NCBI GenBank assembly: GCA_003427395.1
Contig: BFEA01000078.1
Location: forward strand, 3,145,181 to 3,206,694
From: Chara braunii
Lineage: Eukaryota; Streptophyta; Charophyceae; Charales; Characeae
Length of the DNA stretch: 61,514 nucleotides
Direction: 5' to 3'
Position numbers and translations under genes: made by a program. The notes under the pieces were generated by a model. That model was not told the origin of the DNA and ran no database searches. It saw only the letters and a program-made list of their open reading frames with translations. Positions 55,416 to 61,514 of the stretch are shown in pieces (position 1 is the stretch's first letter; each line of letters starts with the position of its first letter).

Positions 55416-56290
55416 AACCGTGTTCATGAGAGAACATGGGGAGCTCTGCGGGTGGGTGACACTGCCTAGGGGACAGCCCGTAGCATCAGGGGCATGCCAA
55501 CAGGACCAAACTCTGTGCCTCCCCTCATGTCCCTTCGCCTTTGAACATCAGCAGAGTACGTTTATGTCACATGGGAGTTCTTTTGGGGGGGAAGTACGTT
55601 TATGTCACATGGGAGTTCGTAATGGGCAGAAAAAACAGGCATCGGCGTCTGTGTCAGGGCCTGAGTTCGAAAAGTCGTAACTCAGGCCGGCGGTGGTGTC
55701 CGCTGCACAGTTTCGAATTCCCAGGAATAACAGTCCACTGCAAGCTTGGGCCAAGACCAGTTCGAAACTGCAAGAAAAAACACTAAACTGCGCTTTCTAC
55801 GGCCTACGGGTTCGATAATTGGCAAAAACAGGAGGCAAAAACAGGAGGTGGCCCTCGTGTTTGTTTGTTTGTTTGTTTGTTGTTTTTTTTTCGCACCTTC
55901 GACTTTTTTTTTCTTCTTTTTTTCGTGCCTGCCACGGCCTAGCTGTCTAGGCCAAGTCTCTCCAAGGAAGCTACCGTCTGCCCCCGAACACAACGCACCC
56001 TCATCTTGGCTGTACCGGACCGGAAATATAGCTTGTGTACGTTCAATTTCAGGGTGCTTTATATTCGGGGAGGACCGTAGTGTCCCAGGCCTCATTTTCA
56101 GCTGGTGTGGGAGTGGTCTGATTTGAGTTCATTTTCAGCTGGTGTGGGAGTGGTCCGATTTGAGTTGTAGCGACTTCTGCGGGGCTACGAAATCTTTCTG
56201 ACAGTGTTTTTTTTTTTCTTTTTTCCTTGTTGTTGAAGCTCGATTTTTTTTTTTTTTTGACACCCGTTAGTATCATGCCATGTTCTAGAA
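55416..56290. other. No recognised gene
   Basis: Contains a 35-base direct repeat of ACGTTTATGTCACATGGGAG (about 55558 and 55593), a (TTTG)n at 55859-55880, and a 40-base direct repeat of CATTTTCAGCTGGTGTGGGA (about 56092 and 56130). No coding features. Confidence 0.45.
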
Positions 56291-56307
56291 TTCAGTTACC
56301 GATCCAG

Positions 56308-56770
56308 CGGCCTAGCTCAATTGGTTAGGCACGCAAGTAGCATTCAGGAGGTTGTGGGTTCAATCCCCATGGCCGCCTGTAGCACTCTTGGTGCCAACCA
56401 ACCGCGATAGTCAGCTGGATCCTCCCAGTCGGTATCAGTAAGGTCTTCAGCCAACATGTGTGGGTTGAGTGTGGTGTGTGGGTGAGTGTTGGCTTTAGAC
56501 ACTACTGTTACTCAAAGGAGGTGGGGGAAGATGAATAGGGAGGCACAGTTACCGGCAAAATGCTCGGTCCTTGTGTTAGCCGGACCCCCACCAGCAGCCC
56601 CAACCCTGCACCCTAAAACGCTAACGCAAGGGGGAAACATGCCCTTACCCCTCTCCAACGACCGACAGAGGTAACCTCCCTTCACCCAAGAGAGGTAGAA
56701 AGCTATGCTTGCAGGGGTCCCCTGCATAGCCTTGGGAGTAGTGGTAGGTAGTGAAAAGAAAGATATGTTC
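56308..56770 (+). repeat. tRNA-derived SINE, near full length
   Basis: Head 56308-56381: GCGGCC at one end pairs with GGCCGC at the other; TAGCTCAATTGGTTAGG forms the A-box/D-arm; GTGGG-TTCAATC-CCCAT is a good T-arm. The body includes TACCGGCAAAATGCTCGG, CCTCCCTTCACCCAAGAGAGG (a short hairpin), GCAGGGGTCCCCTGC, and ends with GGAGTAGTGGTAGGTAGTGA and AAAGATATG. Other copies: 54841-55020 (head), 55043-55415 and 48540-48650 (3' parts). Confidence 0.7.
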
Positions 56771-57085
56771 CATGACATGGCAGAACGCCAGTTAAAAGAA
56801 AGATATGTGAGGTGAGAGAAAAATATATGGCTGTCCCCCGATGAGGAGAAGGCCACCAGTACCTTTCCCGCCTGGGAAAATAGCGGGCCTCGGGTAGGCG
56901 TCCGACCTTTCCAGAGGCCGAAACGACATGACGGCCGCCGATCGGATTTATCAAAGGCAGTAGTTGTCGGACCCGACCTCCGAAGATTCAGGAGTTTGGG
57001 AAAACTGCCAGTTTTCTCTATTTTCCCACGCGGGAAAGGTACTAGTAAAAAAAAAAAAAAAAAAAGAATTCAGTTACCGAAGGCC

Positions 57086-57191
57086 AGGTCCCACTCGCAA
57101 AGGGGATTGGATTGAATGCTTGCATCTGGAGGTCTTTGTAGGAAAGGTGCAGAAAATCAAGATTGAACACCTCCTTTTGCAAGTGGGACCT
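57086..57191. mobile_element. Hairpin MITE-like repeat 1
   Basis: Ends AGGTCCCACT and AAGTGGGACCT are complementary; internal words GCAAAGGGGATTGGATTGAA and GGTGCAGAAAATC. Confidence 0.65.
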
Positions 57192-57257
57192 CACCCCCAA
57201 TCCACCATTGTAGGGCCTGGATCCACCGGTTGGCAGTTACCACATGCACAGGGCCGT

Positions 57258-57405
57258 GGTCCCACTAGCAAAGAGTATGAATGCCTGCATCTGGACGTGT
57301 TTGTAGAGAGGTGCAGAAAATCGAGATTGAACTGCTTTTCTGCATCTCTGCATAAAACACATCCAGATTCAGGCATTGGATCCTATCCTCTTTGCTAGTG
57401 GGACC
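57258..57405. mobile_element. Hairpin MITE-like repeat 2
   Basis: GGTCCCACTAGCAAAGAG at the left and CTCTTTGCTAGTGGGACC at the right are perfect complements. Inner arms (ATGCCTGCATCTGGACGTGT with a complementary partner) extend the hairpin to nearly the full 148 bases. Same family as 57086-57191. Confidence 0.8.
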
Positions 57406-57673
57406 TAGGCCCAGGAGACCAAAAAAATGTAGTGAAAAACAAATGAGAAAACTACGGCGCAGTCAGGGTTACAGTTTGTAATTGCATTTGAAACTGCGTT
57501 TTAGCAGTTTAGTCAGGGCCCGAGTTTCAATTGCATTTGAAACTGGGGCTGGCTTTTTCTAGCAGTTCAGTCAGGCACATGGCCGTTTCTTTCTTTCTAT
57601 TTTTTTTTTTTTCCGGCGCAGCACCGTGCCATGCCGCTCCGCGACTGGAAAAAAAAAAACAGCCCCATGGTTG

Positions 57674-57812
57674 GGCCACGGCCGAGATGTCTAGGCCACA
57701 CCCCAGACTGGCCACGGCCGAGATGTCTCGGCCGCACCCCAGACTGGCCACGGCCGAGATGTCTCGGCCACACCCGAGATTGGCGAGATGTCTCGGCCAC
57801 AGCAGAGATTCG
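57674..57812. repeat. 36-bp tandem repeat of a perfect palindrome
   Basis: Units start at 57674, 57710 and 57746, with a shortened fourth at about 57782. Each contains GGCCGAGATGTCTCGGCC (one unit with CTAGG) plus CACACCCCAGACT. Lies between the outer and inner left arms of the foldback and has no counterpart on the right side. Confidence 0.9.
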
Positions 57813-58528
57813 CAGGCACTACCCTTCACAGGCAAACGCCAAGTCTCAAGAGTAGCCTACTCCAAAAAGTGGGGGCCTTGGGGCAGGGATGGAGTAAAAT
57901 TTTCGAAATGCCCCTGAAGTTTGCATTTATTTGCGGTGTGCCCCTGTGAAGGCCGACTTACCCTGTTATGCCCCTCGGGCCTCTGAAATTTTCCGCAGGC
58001 CCCTGTCAGCATGGGGCATAACTTTCCAATATGCCCTTACTGGACGGCTGGTGGCGTTTCGCGTTTCGTCAATCCGTCCTTGAAATGCCCTCACGACGGG
58101 CACACATCTTTCTGTGATGCCCTTGCAGCAGTGGGGACAGGAATTCGAACTCGAAATGGTAGGTATTTCACGTGCCGCCAGGTAAAAATGGTGCCACAGT
58201 CAGTCTTCAATGGTGCCGCAGTCAGTCTTCAAGTTCGCCACGCCATGGATCGCTGCTCCCTCCTCCTCCACCCATGCTCATCGCCCTCCTCCCTCCTCCT
58301 CCATCCATGCTCGTCGCTCTCCTCTCTTCTCCTCCAGCCTCCATCCTCTATCCTCGTCCATCATCGTAGTCCTTGTCCTCCCTACTCCTCTTCCCTCCTC
58401 TTTCCTCGTTCTCCCTCCTCCAACTTTCTCCTCGTCACCCCTCACTCTCCTCCTCCTCCTCGATTGTCGGCTACTAACCGAAGCATCACCATGGCCGTCT
58501 TCTTGTCGTCATCACCCCTGCAGGCGTG

Positions 58529-58529
<1 letters not shown>

Positions 58530-58578
<49 letters not shown>

Positions 58579-58724
58579 TGTGTTTGTGTGTGTGTGTGTG
58601 TTGTGTGTGTGTGTGCGTGTGTGTGTGTGTGTGTGTTCACATCATCTTTTCGTTTACTTGTTGGTTGGACAGGTGGTATATGATGACGAATCGAAGGTGC
58701 TGGTCACTTGTTTTTTAGTCATTT

Positions 58725-58772
<48 letters not shown>
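58530..58772. repeat. Two (TG)n microsatellites
   Basis: 58530-58637 and 58726-58772. Both are followed by TCATCTTTTC(G/C)TTTACT and GGTTGGACAGGTGGTATATG-like sequence, so the tract plus about 60 flanking bases forms a duplication. Confidence 0.95.
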
Positions 58773-58774
<2 letters not shown>

Positions 58775-59679
58775 ATCTTTTCCTTTACTCGTTTGTTGGA
58801 CAGGTGGTATATGTTGAAGAATCGAATGTCCTCCCTACTCCTCCTCCCTCCTCTTCCCTCGTTCCTCCCTTGTCCGTCATCGTCATAGTCCTTGTCCTCG
58901 CTACTCCTCTTCCTCCCTCTTCCCTCCTCTTCCCTCGTATGGACTGCAAGTGTCAACAATGGCGACAGGGGCTTGCTGGAAAGATGGACGGTACCAGTAA
59001 GGGCATATGGGAAACTTTTCCGGTGGTTCTCAACAGGCAGCCCGTAGGGGCATCTTGAAAATTTGGCACCGGTACCGGTAGGGGCATATGAAACATTTTT
59101 AAGGCCCAAACGACACCAGGGGTTTTCTGGAAACATCATTGGTCGTCAGAGGGGCGCGACAAGGTAAGTCGGCTGTCAGAGGGGCATGCCGCAAATAAAC
59201 GCAAACTTCAGGGGCATTTCGATAATTTTCCCAAAAAAGAAAAAAGAAAAAGAAGAAATAAAAAAGTAAAGAAACCACCTAGGTAGGGAAGGCCGTCAGG
59301 TCACCAGTGCTTTGACGAATGTATCTGGCCAGGAAGTGAGGAACACGAAAGAGGTCGTTTTCCTTTTTTGTTTTTTGTTGTGACTCGTGAGGTCCCTGTA
59401 GCGCCCTGCCAGCCAGGCAGGGCGGATTCCACGCTTCATTGAGTTCCAGACAAGTACTGTAGCATCCTGTATAGGACCGCAATCACAGCATAAGGGATGA
59501 TTTTTATTTTTTATTTTTTTTATCTGCTGTTCGTGGATAGACGAGGGCCCTGACTGAACTGCTACGGAAAGGCAGCCAGAGTTTCAACTGCAATTGAAAC
59601 TGGGGCCCTGACTAAACTGCTAAAACGCAGTTTCAAATGCAATTACAAACTGTTTTCGTGACTGCGCCGAAGTTACCCC

Positions 59680-61430
59680 CCCCAAAAAAAAAGAGAAGAG
59701 AGAAATGCGGACAAGAAGAAGGAAGTGCTCTTCCAACAGATCCTGTCTCATCCAGGCAGCGTGTCAGATGTTGGGGTATGATTCACTGACCACGGATGTG
59801 GCAGTCAAGATGACCGCTTGGACGGACCATATTCATTTACAGTTGTCTGAGCCTTTGTTGAAATGGGCCACAGAGCACTCTGGTCCTTTGCTCTGACAGA
59901 TTTCAGAGTAAACTATATGTCGTATTTGCCGTAGGTGAGGGGGTCGAATCCTCCCCGAACATCTCCCACCTTGTCTATTTCGGCCTCTCTTCCACACATG
60001 GGCCACCACCAAAACGTGAGTGGGAGTTGTGTGGAAATAAAAAAACTAGGTAAGATTTTCACACACATTCGCTACCCCCAAAGAACTGGCAGTGCCCCAA
60101 AAAATAAAGAAAACGAACCGCCCAATGGGGACCCATAGAACATTGTATATATCCCCGCACCTAAATACAAAATAATGGGTCATCTGGCGCCCCCCTCTGG
60201 GGGGTGAAGAGATACAGAGGACAAAGGCTTTATTACTATGCAACTAGTCACTGGGGATACACTCACCTGCTCAGTCAATCCCCTGGGAGACAGGGCAATC
60301 TTTTTTTTTTTTTTTTTTTTTTTTTTTTGGGAACAAGGCTCCAATCTATTCGTGGGGAGACAGGGCAATCAATGCTTGCAGGCCTTATAAGCATACTTCT
60401 CAAATGACTCTGTATATGATCTGTATATGGGACGCTGGACCCGCTTTCCAGCAGGTGAAGCTCCCCACCAATAGATGGAGCCTCCCCCTGCGTGCTAGTG
60501 GTGACTGCTCTTATCAGCAGCACTGGCACTGGCAAGGGAAAAAAAAACAAAACACGACCCGGCAATTGCCATTCCTATCTATGGATGTCAGGAGTCACAC
60601 AGCCTCTCCACTAATCCACATATCTCCATAGTGGGATCTCCCTCCTGGTCGCATTCCAGTTGTTTGGCGGGCTGTCTTCTTCTTCTACTATATTCTTTAA
60701 TTCACGAACATAAAGAAAAACAAAACAAAACGAAACGTAATTTGAGACCACCTCTGGAGGTGGTCTCCTCTGGAGGTGGTCTCAAAAAGGGTCCTCCTGC
60801 GGCCCTGCAGGCCGCTGACAAAAGGGTCACCGTTTGAGGCATTTGGGTTCGGGCCTCTCCAGTGTGACCCGAAAACTGACTCAAATTTTGGGACTTACGG
60901 TCTTTTGGTCCTCGTGTGAGTATGCCGTAGAGTGTTTGTCCTGCCGCACTCAGGCCAGTACCGACGGGTCCTATGCTTATCAACGTCAAAAAGGCCGGCA
61001 TATCTCTTACAGGACTCTTGAATAAGGGTTAGGGTTACTTTTGTATTGAAACGCTTGTATCTGCCACGAAAGATCAGTTCGCAGGTAAATCTGTTTTTAG
61101 AATTATAAAGACAAGTATACGGGAACCATTCAAAGCTTGAAGCAGACTTATTCATGATTGCTGCATAGGCGCGATGAATTATGAGAGAATAGCCGACGAG
61201 TAACGCCCATCTTCGAATTCAGACAAACGACAGAGGAAGCTGACACTGAGACCTACACTCACCAACTTCGCAGCCCGCAGGGACGGCGATGTTGGCCCTT
61301 TGCGTCGGGACAGGAGAAAAGGGGGAAGGCTTACATTCGGGCTACTGGGGGGGGGATGGAACCGCTTGATAGATGCCTATTTGGTACAGACGAATATGGA
61401 GTCTGGTGCGCATCTGCGCTACTTGGAAAC

Positions 61431-61433
<3 letters not shown>
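59680..61433. other. No recognised gene; dispersed repeats
   Basis: Contains the dispersed repeat 60255-60470 (see 53973-54112), tandem GGAGGTGGTCTC words at 60744-60785, and a MITE-type right end GGTCCTCGTGTGAGTATGCC (60907-60926). Short ORFs have no family features. 60926-61433 shows nothing recognisable. Confidence 0.4.

Positions 61434-61514
<81 letters not shown>
61434..61514. repeat. (GA)n microsatellite at the right edge
   Basis: Perfect GA repeat to the end of the window, complement of the CT run at the left edge. Confidence 0.97.

Larger units (their letters stand above)
57450..59674. mobile_element. 2.2-kb nested inverted-repeat (foldback) element
   Basis: Outer arms of about 130 bases: 57450-57583 and 59543-59674 are near-perfect complements (ACTACGGCGCAGTCA, AGTTTGTAATTGCATTTG, GTTTTAGCAGTTTAGTCAGG). 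Inner arms: 57896-57970 and 59150-59232 (TCGAAATGCCCCTGAAGTTT, TTTATTTGCGG, CCGACTTACC), with further matched pieces such as ATATGCCCTTACTGG at about 58034 and, complemented, 59000. TGCCCCT words recur every 20-40 bases along both inner arms. The centre is CT-rich with two (TG)n tracts. No transposase ORF. Confidence 0.75.

Noticed and set aside
56308-56381. Functional tRNA gene
   Set aside because: The T-arm and A/B boxes are good, but the D-arm and anticodon arm do not fold properly and related copies are joined to SINE bodies. The other heads (1813-1872, 3742-3805, 40709-40785) fold even less well.

Overview
The window is nuclear DNA of a eukaryote, packed with repeats and very poor in intact genes. 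The evidence is long dinucleotide microsatellites, long poly-T tracts, tRNA-derived SINE heads with A and B boxes, Ty3/gypsy pol genes, a chromodomain-type integrase, a primer-binding site for initiator Met-tRNA, and a Penelope-like element whose GIY-YIG endonuclease precedes the reverse transcriptase. That last class (the Chlamys clade) is known from green algae, spike mosses and slime molds. I infer a green-lineage organism, perhaps a charophyte alga such as Chara; this is inference. Two runs of N (20664-21252 and 34785-35124) and scattered single n bases show a draft scaffold.

Layout. (1) 1-4474: a secreted DUF4360-type protein gene on the minus strand, with a TATA box and a (GA)n leader, followed by SINE- and MITE-like repeats. 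The whole block recurs almost identically at 21253-25473, directly after the first gap. (2) 5137-11308: a decayed 6.2-kb Penelope-like element on the minus strand, bounded by a 10-bp target-site duplication. It has LTR-like direct repeats, each holding a hammerhead-ribozyme-like fold, a gag-like ORF1 (CCHC knuckle plus coiled coil), and an ORF2 with an N-terminal GIY-YIG domain and a C-terminal RT. The related unoccupied site is visible near 26026. (3) 11562-13542, 26277-28508 and 37719-39990: three copies of a long LTR-like repeat. The middle copy is followed at once by TGGTATCAGAGC and then gag-protease, RT-RNase H and integrase, so 26277-39990 probably frames one old Ty3/gypsy element. (4) 40946-44709 and 49592-51916: two further pol copies of this family. 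All three carry a PHD-like zinc finger between RNase H and integrase. (5) 13.5-20 kb: hairpin repeats, unrecognised ORF fragments, a chromovirus integrase/chromodomain relic and a 31-bp tandem array. (6) 52-61.5 kb: SINEs, MITE-like hairpins and a large nested inverted-repeat element.

The only gene that looks functional is the DUF4360 gene (one copy, or two if the duplication is real). Everything else protein-like is retroelement debris. In the pol copies many stop codons sit where a sister copy has Gln or Trp, which a single C-to-T change on one strand explains. This suggests decay of silenced, methylated DNA. The most interesting signal is the hammerhead-like fold in both terminal repeats of an N-terminal-endonuclease Penelope-like element, a group reported to lack canonical hammerheads.
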